A stretch of DNA of 64,000 nt from Silybum marianum (Eukaryota > Streptophyta > Magnoliopsida > Asterales > Asteraceae): positions 12,839,501-12,903,500 of the forward strand of contig CM072532.1 of the NCBI GenBank assembly GCA_036898165.1, read 5' to 3'. Shown piece after piece: positions 34,173 through 45,621 of this stretch. The notes under the pieces are model-generated. The model was not told the origin of the DNA. It searched no databases and worked only from the letters and a program-made list of their open reading frames with translations. The position numbers and the translations under genes are program-made. Within the stretch, counting starts at the first letter, position 1. Each line of letters opens with the position of its first letter.

Positions 34173-35374
34173 TAGGGATGGCAGAAAGTGACCCAACCGG
34201 TCAATCCAACTTATTAGTAGCAGGTTGGGTTGAGATTTTCAGCCCGTTTTTATACGGGTCAACCCGACTAACCCATTTAATAAATGGGTTGGTCTGGGTT
34301 GAAATTTCTGATCTATTTTCAACATGTTTTTAACCAATTTACAACCTGTTTGTAACCCATTTGTAACATGTTTTTAACTAGGGATGAGCGAAACGGACCG
34401 AAATCCTGTACCGAACCGGTCCCGTACCGAACCGGTACCGAATTTCACTAATCGGTTCGGGATTCGGTATTGAGATTTATGACTTTCGGTTTTCGGTACT
34501 TTCGGTTTCGGGACCGGTTCGGTTCGGGTTTTCGGTACCATTTTGGTCAAGTGATTTTGGTTTTTGTCATTGTGTTTAATGGTAAACGGTAAAAAACCTT
34601 AGTCGTTCAAAAAAATGGTACCAAATGGTTATAGTCCCGAAAATCCCGGTACCAGTACCAAATTTCACTAGTCGATTCGGTATTCGGTATTGGATTGTGA
34701 CACTTCCGGTTTCGGTACCAGTCCGGTCCCGAGCTCACCCCTATTTTCAACCCATTAGTAACCTCTTTACAACCCATTAATAGCCTGATTTTAACCCACT
34801 TAATATATTTTATTTTATTTTTAAAATATAATTTTTAAATATTAGTGTTAAAGAAAGTGAACCTAAATAAGAAAACCTAGATTCATTTAGATTTTAGAAC
34901 GCATATCCATCAAAAAAGAAAAAAACCCTAGTTTGCTCTCCTCATCAAAGTAATACCGATAATGAAGTTGAAGTCGGTGAAAGTGGAAGTCGAGTTACTT
35001 AGGTAGTTAGGTGGTTCTATTTTTTTAAAATTTTGATCTTTGAACAATTTATTTGGTTGGTGGTTATGTCATATGTGGTTGATGTTTTATTAGAACTTTG
35101 AACAATTTATTTGCATTTGTCGTCGTGTTTTATTGGAACTTTGAGGTTGTGGACTTTGAACAATTTATTTGTTTTATGCATTGTAAAATTAAATGGGTCA
35201 ACCCAAGTTGAACCCGTACCCAGGTTGTACCTATTTAAGTCGCAGGTTTTGTTGGGTTGAAAATCTCAACCCATTTAATTAAATGGGTTGGGTTGGGTTG
35301 GGTTAAGATTTTCGACCTGTTTAATAAATGGGTTGAATCCGAACCCAACACAGGTCGACCCATTGCCACCCCTA
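34173..35374. mobile_element. hAT-like element, exact 8-bp duplication ttttggac
   Basis: The ends are TAGGGATGGCAGA and the inverse-like CATTGCCACCCCTA. The 8 bp ttttggac is exact on both sides (34165-34172 and 35375-35382). The interior is rich in GGGTTGGGTTGA/AACCCATTTAAT-type sequence near both ends. No transposase frame is retained. Confidence 0.85.
34379..34743. mobile_element. Inner hAT-like MITE with CGGTTCGGTTCGG-type interior
   Basis: The ends TAGGGATGAGCGA and GAGCTCACCCCTA are inverted. The 8-bp duplication is tttttaac / ttttcaac (34371-34378 and 34744-34751, 7 of 8). The body is built of CGGTACCGAA, TTCGGTACC and GGTTCGGG repeats. Confidence 0.75.
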
Positions 35375-35459
35375 TTTTGGACCGCATATGATGTGAGTCT
35401 CACATAATATTAAATCATATCTGATTCAATGGTGGGACCCATTGAATCAGATATGACTT

Positions 35460-35870
35460 AGGCTATGTTTGGCAAACTAGCCGATAAGCTAGCTTATGAC
35501 TGATAAGCTAGCTGATGACAGTAGACGGTGACTTATAAGCTAGCTGGTAGCTGATAAGCTAGCTGATGAATAAGTCGTGTTTGGCAAAAAACTAGCTTAT
35601 GACCATGTAAAATTACCAAAAATGGAATCTTGAAAAAAATAGACAATTACAAATATTTCATAATATAACTCAAATTACTTTATAATAATAAACTATTACA
35701 AACAAAATAATAAAAAATGTTAATTGAATGAATTTAAAATTGATTATTATATATATACTATAAAATTTAAATTTGTTAAAACAAATTTTAGAAATAATAT
35801 ACATTATCTATGATTTTCAATAACCATTACGTATGAATATTAATAAAATTGATCAAGTTCACATATTATG
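35460..35870. mobile_element. Fragment of a GATAAGCTAGC foldback element
   Basis: GGCTATGTTTGGCAAACTAGC followed by repeats of GCTGATAAGCTAGCTGATGA and a second GTGTTTGGCAAAAAACTAGC. The right end was not located; AT-rich sequence follows. Confidence 0.45.
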
Positions 35871-36475
35871 GGTTTGTATAATTTTAACTTATATTCAGTC
35901 TAAATATAAGCTAAAATTATATGTTTGTATAATTGTAGCTTATATTCAGTCTGAATATAAGCTAAAATTATATGTTTGTATAATTGTAGCTTATATTCAA
36001 GCTAAAATTATATGTTTGTATAATTGTAGCTTATATTCAGTCTGAATATAAGCATAAACTGTCATATTTATATTCAGTCTGAATATAAGCTACAATTATG
36101 TGTTTGTATAATTGTAGCTTATATTCAGTTCGAATATAAGCTAAAATTATGTGTTTGTATAATTGTAGCTTATATTCAGTCTGAATATAAGCATAACATT
36201 TTAGTATCACAATGTCATGTTTATATTCAGTCTGAATATAAGCCAAAATTATGTGTTTGCATAATTGTAGCTTATATTCAGTCTGAATATAAGCATAACA
36301 TTTTAATATCACAATGTCATGTTTATATTCAATCTGAATATAAACTATAATTTTGGGTTTGTATAATTTTAGCTTATATTCAGTCTGAATATAAGCTAAA
36401 ATTATATGTTTGTATAATTGTAGCTTATATTCAGTCTGAATATAAGCATAACATTGTAGTATATATTCAATCTGA
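35870..36475. repeat. ~51-bp minisatellite built around a TTATATTCAGTCTGAATATAA palindrome
   Basis: About ten units of GCTTATATTCAGTCTGAATA then AAATTATATGTTTGTATAATTGTA, with alternate units carrying ATAACATTTTAGTATCACAATG. Frames through it on both strands are repeat artefacts. The palindrome core ATTCAGTCTGAAT is the same as in the type-B hairpins. Confidence 0.85.
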
Positions 36476-36839
36476 AGAGCAAGTCACACAGAGCCAAAAT
36501 TCTCGGTATGTATTCTCGAAATCTATAACAACATCGCAATCAGAGATGAATTTTCAACTGGATCACACTCAATCGAATTTCCTGATGAAGAAGCAGACTC
36601 CATTGAAAAAACAGAATTAACAATTTAGTTTCAGAAATCGAAAATCCGATTACTAAAGTTCTTCACAACAATGAATACGATTAACAGAGAAGAATTCGAT
36701 TTCCAGAGAGAGTTCGATTTCCAAAGAGAGTTCGATTTCCAGAGAAAATTTCGATTAACAAAGGATGAGAGAAATAAGCGGGAGTGATAAACTTGCCTAA
36801 TTTACTCCTCAAGCCACATTTAAAGAACGGCTTCAATTT

Positions 36840-36921
36840 GGCTCAGGTCAAGAGCTGAGATCTGTCCTTAGGTTCACAACCAAATATAGGTTCACATTTG
36901 AACTTTCCTCTCTATGTATAT

Positions 36922-36955
<34 letters not shown>

Positions 36956-36960
36956 GAGTC
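36840..36960. mobile_element. Orphan right terminus of a hairpin element plus TA/TG microsatellite
   Basis: GTTCACAACCAAATATAGG then TTCACATTTGAACTTTCCTC is the right-end signature of types B and E, followed by (TA)n(TG)n. It may be the far end of the element whose core expanded into the 35870-36475 array. Confidence 0.5.
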
Positions 36961-37780
36961 AAATGGTCTGCACCAAATGAAGCAGAAATGGACCCCAACT
37001 ACCAATTACTGTTTTTTTCCCTTACGTAATAAAATAGAATTACTACATATTTCTAGGTAGTTGCTTTGGGGAAAGGTTTTCTGTAGAGGGTTTTGGGTTA
37101 GAGCACATGCAGTGGATGCAACTAGTTGCTTTGCATCTTTCAAATTTTTGTTTCCTGCTGTTTGTCTTCGTTAATTAGCTTCTGTTCCTGGTGTGGACTT
37201 TTGTCCTTGTAACTTTGTAAAATCTGGTGAGTGGTGCTGCAGTTCCAAAAAAAGAAAAGAATTACTACATTTTCTTTCTAATTTCTATTATAAATAAGTG
37301 CACAATTAAAAACCAAATCATAAAATATTTATATATATGTTAGAAGAATGAGACATCCATGTACATATGTATGATGAATTGGGTTACTGATCAATTTTAG
37401 GGTATTGTTTTCATCAATAATTAAGTACCATTTAACAACAATTAATATAATGGCTGTTGTTTTCATCAATATATAAGGACCATTAACAATCAATTACTAA
37501 TATAAGCTACCATAGGGAACGTTGGTTAACAGACGTATTATAGCTAAGTTTTTCCAAATAAAACAAACAATTACTCCTATATTTTTTTTATATAATTATA
37601 CTTAATATATTAATATAGTTCTCCATTAATCATATTAAACTTAATTAAGAGCTGAACAAACTCCAATAACCTTTCTAGAAACTATAAGAAATTACCGTTA
37701 TAATTGTTTTATTTGAAACCTTGTTAATTAAATATGTTAAGTTTGTTTATATAAACTTATTGAAAATACAATTAAGTATT
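36960..37780. other. AT-rich intergenic with retro-tail-like segment
   Basis: About 37100-37260 (ATGCAGTGGATGCAACTAG ... TTCCAAAAAAAGAAAAG) resembles a LINE 3' end. No gene seen. Confidence 0.35.
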
Positions 37781-37784
37781 CAAG

Positions 37785-38858
37785 CTTCCTGGATCGATAG
37801 ATAAGAGTTTGGAATCCATGTGCAATCGGTTTTTCATCGGAGGAGACATTGAGGAAAGGAAAATGACGTAGTAGGGGTGTTCGCGGTGCAGTTTGGGGCA
37901 AAACCGCAAACCGCACCGCATATGCGGTTTGAGCATTTTCCCAAACTGCAAACCGCACCGCATGAACCTCAAACCGCACTGCAAAATGCGGTGCGGTGCG
38001 GTTTATGCGATTTGTATCTATCGTACTTTATGTCTACAATCCAATATTTTTAAGTTTAAAAATACATTATAATATGAACGATAAAGTAACCGTAGTTCAA
38101 AAATATAAAGAGTTTCGATATATCTGATTCCCAAATACATATTGTATAATTAAAAATATTCTAAGAATTAAATAAATAAATTCCGAACTAGATTGGAAGT
38201 GTGAGTTGTGACGTATCCAATTAATTTATTAATATTGTCAATTGTCATATTAGATCAATTTAAAATCGTAAAACACAAAGTCCAAAAATATTACATAAAT
38301 AATAAATTATTCTATATATATGTATATGTTATATATAAATTTTAAAATATATAAAGCATAAGGTGGGGTGCGGTTTGAACCGCGGTTTGATAGCTTAAAA
38401 CCGCAAACCGCACCGCATAGCGCGGTTTGGTAAAAATGCAAACTGCAAACCACACTGCAAAAATTATAAACCGCGCTTTGCAGTGCGGTGTGGGCGGTTT
38501 GGCGGTTTGGATGAACACCCTTATGACGTAGGTTAAATGGAGAAAGTGTCTCGCAAGCCGAAAAGAAGGGGGGATTTGGAATTGGAAGTACATTGCCCTC
38601 AACAGGGCACTACTGTTTAAATGGATTTGGCGGTTTTAGGAAGATAAAAATGAGATATGGGTAAAAGTGATAAAATCTATCTATGGTAATAATGGCTTGA
38701 TCGGTTCCTGAGATATAAGCAACGAGGCAAACTCTACGTGGATTGGCATTCTAAAAGCGGTTAATCAATTGCCAGAGAAAGGGGTCAATCTGTTTTCGTT
38801 GTGTAAGAAAAGTGTTGGAGATGGGAGCTCAACCTTGTTCCGGGAGGAGAAATGGGAG
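37785..38858 (+). pseudogene. LINE reverse-transcriptase relic, split by an hAT element
   Basis: Translation of 37785-37868 gives LPGSIDKSLESMCNRFFIGG then DIEERKMT. After the hAT at 37872-38523 and one copy of its duplication, the same frame continues VKWRKCLASRKEGG, ALNRALLFKWIWRF and EIWVKVIKSIYGNNG. A further block is TWIGILKAVNQLPEKG and NLFSLCKKSVGDGSST. These match the C-terminal part (region before zf-RVT) of plant LINE polyproteins. Stop codons (TAG at the junction, TAG after WRF, TGA after LIGS) make it dead. Confidence 0.82.
37872..38523. mobile_element. hAT-like MITE, exact 8-bp duplication tgacgtag
   Basis: The ends are TAGGGGTGTTCGCGG and the inverse-like TGGATGAACACCCTTA. The 8 bp tgacgtag is exact (37864-37871 and 38524-38531). 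The ends are rich in GCGGTTTGCGGTGCGG-type repeats, with an AT-rich centre. It is inserted in the LINE relic. Confidence 0.88.
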
Positions 38859-38859
38859 T

Positions 38860-39790
38860 TTTTTTTTTTACAAAAATAGGATGGTTTTACAAATGTTTTG
38901 TAAAAATATGATAGTTTTATTTGTTTTGTAAAAATATGGGTGTTCCAAGGTTAAACATTTTTACAACTTCAACCCTTAACTTTTTAAACAAATTTCAATC
39001 CAAAAGGTTGAACATTTTTACAACTTCAACCCTTTAACTTTTTAAATAAATTTTAATTACATCATTTTCTTTTTTTTTATTTTTATATCGCATATTTGTT
39101 TTATAAATCTAAATTTTTATTATTTTCCTTTTTAATTAAACAGTTTTTATATATTATTTTGCGGGAGTGCTAATGATACCCTCTTAGTACGGTAGTAGGG
39201 GTGTCTACGAAATTTATTTTACTTTTGTAGCATTAGGATTATAAAAAGAGGGTTTTGACATTTATGTATTTGAAGATGATTCATTTTGTAAGGGTGCCGT
39301 TAGTAAGACATATACGTGCCATTAGCCTCTCCCCTTATTTTCTTTTCAATTACATTATTTTTTATTATTATTTAATTAAAACCTTTATTCAAGATCTTTA
39401 TTTAAAAAAATATAAAATACCATAAATTTTAGATATTTTAAACATTTTAGCTAATTTAATTTTATACATCAATAAAAGTAAAAATAATACAAATACAAAT
39501 AATATTCAAAATTGGTATCAACTATATATTAATAAAAACTTATACATAAAATATAATAAAAAATAAAGGGGTGTCATTAAAAATATTGACGAGATATTTC
39601 TTATAAAAGTATAATAAATTAGTTTTAGTTATTTATTTACAATATAAATTTATATAAAATATATAACAATGACATAATATAATAACTAAAAAAAGGTAAG
39701 GGTGTAATTAGATATTTATTAGGGAATTTAATTATTATAACCATTTTTCAAAATGTGATTACCCAAATGACCATTGTCTCTGATATTTTA
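38860..39790. other. AT-rich intergenic with a dispersed ~165-bp repeat
   Basis: TTGAACATTTTTACAACTTC-type tandem blocks occur at 38940-39060. A short repeat at about 39168-39332 (GGAGTGCTAATGATACCC ... GGTGCCGTTAGTAAG ... GCCATTAGCCTCTCC) recurs at about 40487-40624 and, inverted, at about 40690-40850. No gene. Confidence 0.5.
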
Positions 39791-39883
39791 CCAAAATGAT
39801 CAAAACTTACTCGAAATACATAAAGGATCGAATAGGTTTGTATTTTGTACAAAGATTACAAATTTTGACGGAGATTCATATAA

Positions 39884-40010
39884 AACCTCCGCCAAATTTG
39901 ATGGAGGTTCCCAAAACGACTAAATCCTTTTTCCAGCCCAGAAAACCCAAACCTCCGTCAAATTGGTATATCAAACCTCCGCCAAATTTGATGGAGGTTC
40001 CCAAATTGTT
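39884..40010. repeat. Direct repeat of a CCTCCGCCAAATTTGATGGAGG palindrome
   Basis: AAACCTCCGCCAAATTTGAT followed by GGAGGTTCCCAAA occurs twice about 90 bp apart, with a third partial copy between (CCTCCGTCAAATTGG). Each unit is itself palindromic. An 80-aa frame here only translates the repeat. Confidence 0.6.
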
Positions 40011-40486
40011 ATTTACAATTTATATTTTTTACCCTTAGGGTTAGTTAATAAATTACTTTACGTCATTTTCTTTTTAATTTTTCGTTTTACACCCTTATCA
40101 CATTAACATATATAATTGTATATCAATTAAAATACGTTTAAAAAATACGTTTTTATTTTAACAAGTAACACCATGAAGCTCGTCTCGTCAATACTTTCGA
40201 AATGAGACCGATGTTGAATATTTTTCGATTTAATTATATACTTTTAAAGCCAATTATTCTTTTGATCGATGAATATGAATATTTTTCACAAAATTTGAAA
40301 TATTAATGAGATGGTACATTAATTGAGGGAGAGAAACAAATAAAGTTATTTTATAAGAGGCTGACTTTTTATTTAATGAAACTACGTTTTAACACCGTAA
40401 GTATTACACTATACAATCTTTTGTATGGTTGAGTTGGTCAAAAAACTAAAACAAAATAAAAACAGTAAAGAAAGATTTGTATAAGG

Positions 40487-40850
40487 GCAATGTTAAATGG
40501 TACCTTTTTAGTAGCGGTGTGTACAGAATTTATGGTATTTTAATAGCCTTGTAAATGCAAAAAGAGAATGTTGATGTTGATGTTGATGTGTGTAAAATGA
40601 AAATCATTTGGTAAGGGTGCCATTAGCCTCCCCTTGTACAAATACAATCGCAAAACAAGAATTTCAACCATGGATGAAATTTACAGTAAAATGGGAGACT
40701 AATGACATCCCTATGATATGCTAATGCACCCTACAAAAAGAATCCTGTTCACACATGTCAATGTCAAAATCTTTTTTTTACATTCCCAAAGCTATAAAAA
40801 TACAAGAATTTTTGTGCACATCTCTACGGGATGCTATTAGAGCATCTCCA
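40487..40850. mobile_element. Two inverted copies of a ~150-bp dispersed repeat
   Basis: The plus copy at 40487-40624 and the minus copy at 40690-40850 share GGTGCCATTAGCCTCCCC-type and AATGTCAAAATC-type blocks with the copy at 39168. Degenerate GAGCATCTCCAAGAGCTTCC (40851) starts a Tourist-like relic next to it. Confidence 0.5.
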
Positions 40851-41480
40851 AGAGCTTCCCCAAAATAGGGAAAATGAAGAAAATTGAGATTTTAAGTAAA
40901 AAATTAACTCCAACAGATTCCTCAAAACTATCTCCAAGATGAAGAAAGTAGGAGAGAGAGTGAGTTTTTTTTCCAAATATGGAGAACACTCAAAAAATGA
41001 TTATAATATGAAACAACCAATAAAAATTATTGAAAATAAATATTTAAAAAAGATAATATTTTAATAGATAATTATCTATACTATATTATAAAGCATTTGA
41101 CAAAAACTCTTAAAAACATATTATTATGCGGTTAGTACAATTGATTAAAATATGATTACTTAAAATTCAAACATGGTATTATTTTGGTTATTTTTCTTAT
41201 TAAATCTATATTATAATTTAAAAAAAAATCTGAAATAAAGAAAGTTTATAAAAAATAAAATCTATTTTTTCAAAACTAATAAAATCGTATTATAAATTTG
41301 ATATAGACAAAAAAATAAAATACAACATTAAAATTAAAATGGATCTCGCTGCATTACACGAATACCCTTTTGATAATATATTATGAGTTCCCTCAAATAA
41401 GAAGTTTGTCAGAGATAGAGTAAATATTTTTAAAGATTTAAGATTTTGATAGAAATTTGAGGGTTCTCCTTTGCGATAAA
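40851..41480. other. Tourist-like MITE relic and AT-rich sequence
   Basis: The left end GAGCATCTCCAAGAGCTTCC is clear; the right end is not. No gene before the RING gene leader. Confidence 0.4.
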
Positions 41481-41499
41481 CGCCCAAAAGTCAATACTT

Positions 41500-43584
41500 A
41501 CTCTGTTTCCCAATACCCGGTCGCATCACCAGGAAAACAAGGGTTCGTCTCTTTGTCTCTTTCTCCGTCTCCTCGCCGGCGGACGTCACAACGACTAGAG
41601 AAGAAGGCAAATTACTGTCATCCTATCTTCCCGTATACAATTTGTAAGCCTAATTTTACGTTTATTCATGGGGTTTTCCAAATGCATCCCAGTCTATCTA
41701 ACAACATAGTATATGGTAACACTCCAAAAAAGCCAAATTAGATAGATTAGGGTGTATATGGCCTTATTTATTCGTAAACATACCTGTAATCAGCCTTAAT
41801 TATGATTACATCAACTTTTAGGTTTAATAGTTGCATAAGGTTTATGTTAAAGGTACCGACTGTTTAACAATATGTGCTTTTTCGTTGATTCATCTTATGT
41901 GTTTGTTTTGTGTTTAGTATGCTATTGTTATTTGTTGATATGAGTTGTTATGATGGTTGCCATTAGTTACTGATTGATTTTCATATGAAAAGATTGTGAT
42001 CTTGACATTTTGTTAGTAATTTTTGTTAAGAGATTAGAAGTAAGTGAGATGCTTTTGATTTTGGATGTCCAAGGTAGCAAGTAGTTTTTAATAAAAAAAT
42101 TGGTATGGATCTTGATGCATTTTTTATATGTTATATTCGACATCTATAGAACTTGTTATGAACTTTATCGTTGTTTTAACATTTGAATCAATTTTGATTT
42201 TGAGAACTACTTTATTTGACATCCTAGCTCCTTTGTTATGTGTGTGGTTTTTGGAGTTGGAGCAATGAAAATCAACTTGTTTCTGGAAACCTAATTATCT
42301 TGTCCATCTGGGATACGGTTCCAATTAGAGGAGAGGGCTGAAAGGTAACCAGTGTGTTGCCTGTTTATATTGAAAATTTATATTTTCTTCTAAAGGTACT
42401 TGATGGTTTACAATTGTTAAATGGGTTATAACAATCTGTCTCCATGTTACTTCTCTTAGGTTGAGATATGTTTTTGCCAGTAAATCGTCTATATTTTCTT
42501 ATGCTGCGTATACAAGCTAATGCGATTTCAAAATGAGTTGCCTGGGGATTCTGTTTCCTGGTATCTGTAGTTGGAAATGGCAGTTGACATCTTTGCAATT
42601 TGTTTCTTTATACTATTTTTTAGGTTTATGCCATAATTTTTTTCTTTTTACTATAATGAGTTTTCACTCCCCCCAATTTATGAGAGAGTGATTTGTTACC
42701 AACTACTCTATAATATATCATTCCATTTCCATTATACCCAACGAACCATGTATGATTATTGTCATTCCTAGTCCCTACCATCTAATAGACCAATACCCCC
42801 AACTAAATACTCCTTAAGACTTGATGGGTTTAAACACATAGTACTCGATTCAAAAAGGCAGTCAATTTCTAACAATGTTTAACCTGGTATATGGTCTTGG
42901 CATCATTTTGTTGGCATATACATATATAGGGTCAGGTTCAAACGAGAAGTTAAACATTTTGCTAGAAGCCGAGAAGTTTCAATATCATATATGATTACAT
43001 GTGTGATACACAAGCTTAATCATATATGATTAAACACATGTTGCATTGACAACAAATAGACACTTAATCATATATGATTAAACACTCCCAAAGGAGTGTA
43101 ATCATATATGATATTGAAACTTTTCTCTTTCCCGCAAAATTTTTAACTTCTCGCATGATCCTTCCTTTATATGTACTGCATACATAATATCAATTATTGG
43201 CATTTATGTGCAACTAGGTTTCATTTTATTGAGCTTTATATCACTTAGAATTTTCAAATAATCTGATCTTCAACTCAAGCTTCTATAGCTCAATTTTATT
43301 TATCTCATAAAATATCTTATCAGTGACACTTTCCGTCCGTTGCATTAATCCTTTCCTTTTTATCATTGAAATGGAAGACATATTCATTTGATTTTGACAT
43401 TTTGCTATATTTCTCACTTTTGAATTTGTACGAACCTAACTATAAATTTTTTGTTTTTGTCCTCACAAAGGATCATTTCTTTTTGGCAATTGCAGGAGTT
43501 ATTTGGATATTGCCCAGGATTAACAAGCCAAGTATAGTGCTCCTCTGTAGGTAGCAACCAAATTTCTTTCTCGCATCTATCTAA
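41500..43584 (+). other. Probable 5'UTR exons and intron of the RING gene
   Basis: A CT-rich leader with a GCCGGCGGACGTCAC segment ends at a donor (TTT|GTAAGCC, 41644). An acceptor TTGCAG|GAG lies at 43495, followed by untranslated sequence to the start codon. The roughly 1.85-kb intron holds a hairpin element (42929-43168). Confidence 0.5.
42929..43168. mobile_element. TA-flanked hairpin element, stem type F
   Basis: GGGTCAGGTTCAAACGAGAAG at the left and CTTCTCGCATGATCCTTCC at the right. Repeated AATCATATATGATTAAACAC palindromes fill the interior, and AGTTTCAATATCATATATGA has its inverse near the right end. Confidence 0.7.
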
Positions 43585-44334
43585 ATGTTGAACTTTGCAT
43601 CCAAATGTCTAGCTGGCACCGGTGGCCTAAGATTTAGGACTGGCTTCAGAAAACTAACACAAGGTGTTGGACAATTGTCAGATGATGAAGCTTCTTCTTC
43701 CACCATTAGTAAAGAGTTGGGATTAGAGTGCCCAATATGCTATGAATCCTTTAACATTTTCGAAAACGTACCTTATGTTTTATGGTGTGGCCATTCACTC
43801 TGTAAAAACTGTGTCTTAAGTCTTCGTTGGGCTATCGTTAAGATCCCTCCTTTACCCGTTCAGCTACCCCTCTTAATATCTTGCCCCTGGTGCAACCTCT
43901 TATCTCCCCGTCTTGTATTAAAAGGAAACATGAGATTTCCACGTAAGAACTACTTCCTTCTTTGGATGGTCGAAAGACACAATGATGATAGTAAGATGAA
44001 GTCTTGTAGTAGTAATTCTCGGCCTTCTAAGTTGGCTGAAATAAGCCATTTTAATGTCGAAATACCTCAATCCTCAGGGTCAACCACAAGTCAAAATCGT
44101 GTTGTTCGGATACTTAGTTATGTTCAGAAGGGCATGCTTTCGTTTCTTGGATTAACAGCCAAGTTCCCGTTGGTCTTAATCTGTGTTCTGATTGTGTTAT
44201 ATGAAATTCCTGCCAGTGCTGCTATATTGGCCTTGTACCTTCTGCTTATTACTCTATTTGTGCTACCTTCGTTTCTCATTTTGTATTTTGCTTATCCTAG
44301 TTTGGATTGGCTGATGAAGGAAATCATGGCTTAG
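43585..44334 (+). CDS. RING-HC protein with C-terminal membrane segments, 249 aa
   Basis: Single coding exon. The RING residues are C49-x2-C52, C68-x-H70, C73-x2-C76 and C100-x2-C103 (ECPICYESF, LWCGHSLCKNC, SCPWC), the C3HC4 layout of ubiquitin E3 ligases. Two adjoining hydrophobic stretches (about residues 193-240: FPLVLICVLIVLYEIP and AILALYLLLITLFVLPSFLI) should anchor it in a membrane with the RING facing the cytosol. It resembles small plant RING/U-box superfamily membrane proteins; substrate unknown. The start is the first Met of the open frame after a 5'UTR intron. Confidence 0.85.
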   Translation: MLNFASKCLAGTGGLRFRTGFRKLTQGVGQLSDDEASSSTISKELGLECPICYESFNIFENVPYVLWCGHSLCKNCVLSLRWAIVKIPPLPVQLPLLISCPWCNLLSPRLVLKGNMRFPRKNYFLLWMVERHNDDSKMKSCSSNSRPSKLAEISHFNVEIPQSSGSTTSQNRVVRILSYVQKGMLSFLGLTAKFPLVLICVLIVLYEIPASAAILALYLLLITLFVLPSFLILYFAYPSLDWLMKEIMA

Positions 44335-45618
44335 GTTCAGTTAGTGTCGACCGTGAGACCATGGCTTAGGGCTCGATTAGCATCATTCCTTATGAATCGT
44401 GAGAAAATGGCTCCGGTTTCAGTTAGCATCTTACTGTAAATCCAAGTCTGATGCATTTCAGAAATTCATCCAGTGGCTGATTTTGGTTGGAAGCTTGGTG
44501 ATTAGAGTCAACTTGAATAGCTCCGTGGACTTGGGTACTTTGTGTATATGTACTGTTTTGCCAATTCAGTAGTTTTGGGTGGTCGTGATATTGATGTATT
44601 GTAGTTAAATCAGTATTTTTCGTGTTGGTTTTCCGTTAAGTCATGTATGGATAAAATTGTCTCTATGGATTAATCAGTCTGTATATATTGGATTATTTTA
44701 TTTATTTGGGAGAGGTTTTTTCAAAGATGGAATGAGACTTGTTCTTTTAATTGTCGGGGCAAGTTTGTTAAAAAAAACTTGGGTTTTTGCATAAAGCTCC
44801 TCTCTAGAAGCTTACTGAATAAGCCACTTTTTATATCATTAAGCTACTGTCAAATAGTCATGTATAAGCTGGGAGTCTTAACAAGGTCGTTAAACTTCTA
44901 ACAAATAGAGCTTTACAGTGTTCATTTGAGGGCCTCTATGTGAACCTGTTGACACGTTCTGCCATTTTTCAGCATTATTGTTTAGAAGATTGTTTGTATT
45001 TGAAGCTTGAAATGTTATTTATCAAAGAGACACGCAAAGTTATATGTGGGCTGGCTTCCCTTTCTTTAGTGAGAAAAGAAGATTATTCTGATTGTTTTGA
45101 GTTCTCGAGATGCCACAAGAAAAAATAAATGCCATGATTTATAGGTCACACGACTTGCTCCTTTATGGCTTTTTTACTTAGGGGTGCTGACAATTCAAGT
45201 TTTTAATGTACTAAAAAACTCATTTATCTAGAAGTCGAGCTTAGTAATTCTCAAGCTTGAGTCCATCTCGAACGTTAAATAAAATATTATTTATTTAACG
45301 GGTCGAGAGTATTATAACACCAATGTTTAAGTTCGCTTGTCCGAAAGCTTGATTAAAATTTTCAAGTCTGAGCTGGACCATTTGAGCGTACACCTTTTCA
45401 AGTCCAAAATGTTTATAATTTAATTAATTAAAATGTAAAAACTATTGAGCTCAAGGAAATAAATGAATTATTGATCTTGATAACTAATAAAATGAGCTTT
45501 ATAAAGCTTGAATTTTAGGTATAATATATAACCTAAATTTGTTAAACGAGTTTGAGCATGATATTACTTTGTTGAGCCTTAACACCATGCTTCCTAATTG
45601 GAGATGGCTGAACAAAAC
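44335..45618. other. 3' flank and intergenic, with hAT-like debris
   Basis: An imperfect repeat of ATGGCTTAGG..CAGTTAGCATC occurs at 44325-44430 right after the RING stop. AAAGCTCCTCTCTAGAAGCTT at about 44800 and TTAGGGGTGCTGACAATTC at about 45178, with CTCAAGCTTGAG-type motifs, look like hAT fragments. No gene. Confidence 0.4.
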
Positions 45619-45621
45619 TAA

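Larger units (their letters stand above)
34116..35459. mobile_element. Hairpin element type A interrupted by two nested hAT elements
   Basis: The left part (34116-34172) has GAGGAGGTTGAAACGAGAAC and GGACAAAGGAAC; the right part (35375-35459) has GGACCGCATATGATGTGAG, a palindromic centre and AATCAGATATGA. It matches the type-A copies near 11 kb once the insert is removed. The right terminus is lost where another element (35460 onward) begins. Confidence 0.65.

Noticed and set aside
35870..36475. CRISPR-like array of regular repeats
   Set aside because: There are no unique spacers (the between-repeat sequence is itself repeated), no cas genes, and the window is plant nuclear DNA; it is a minisatellite.
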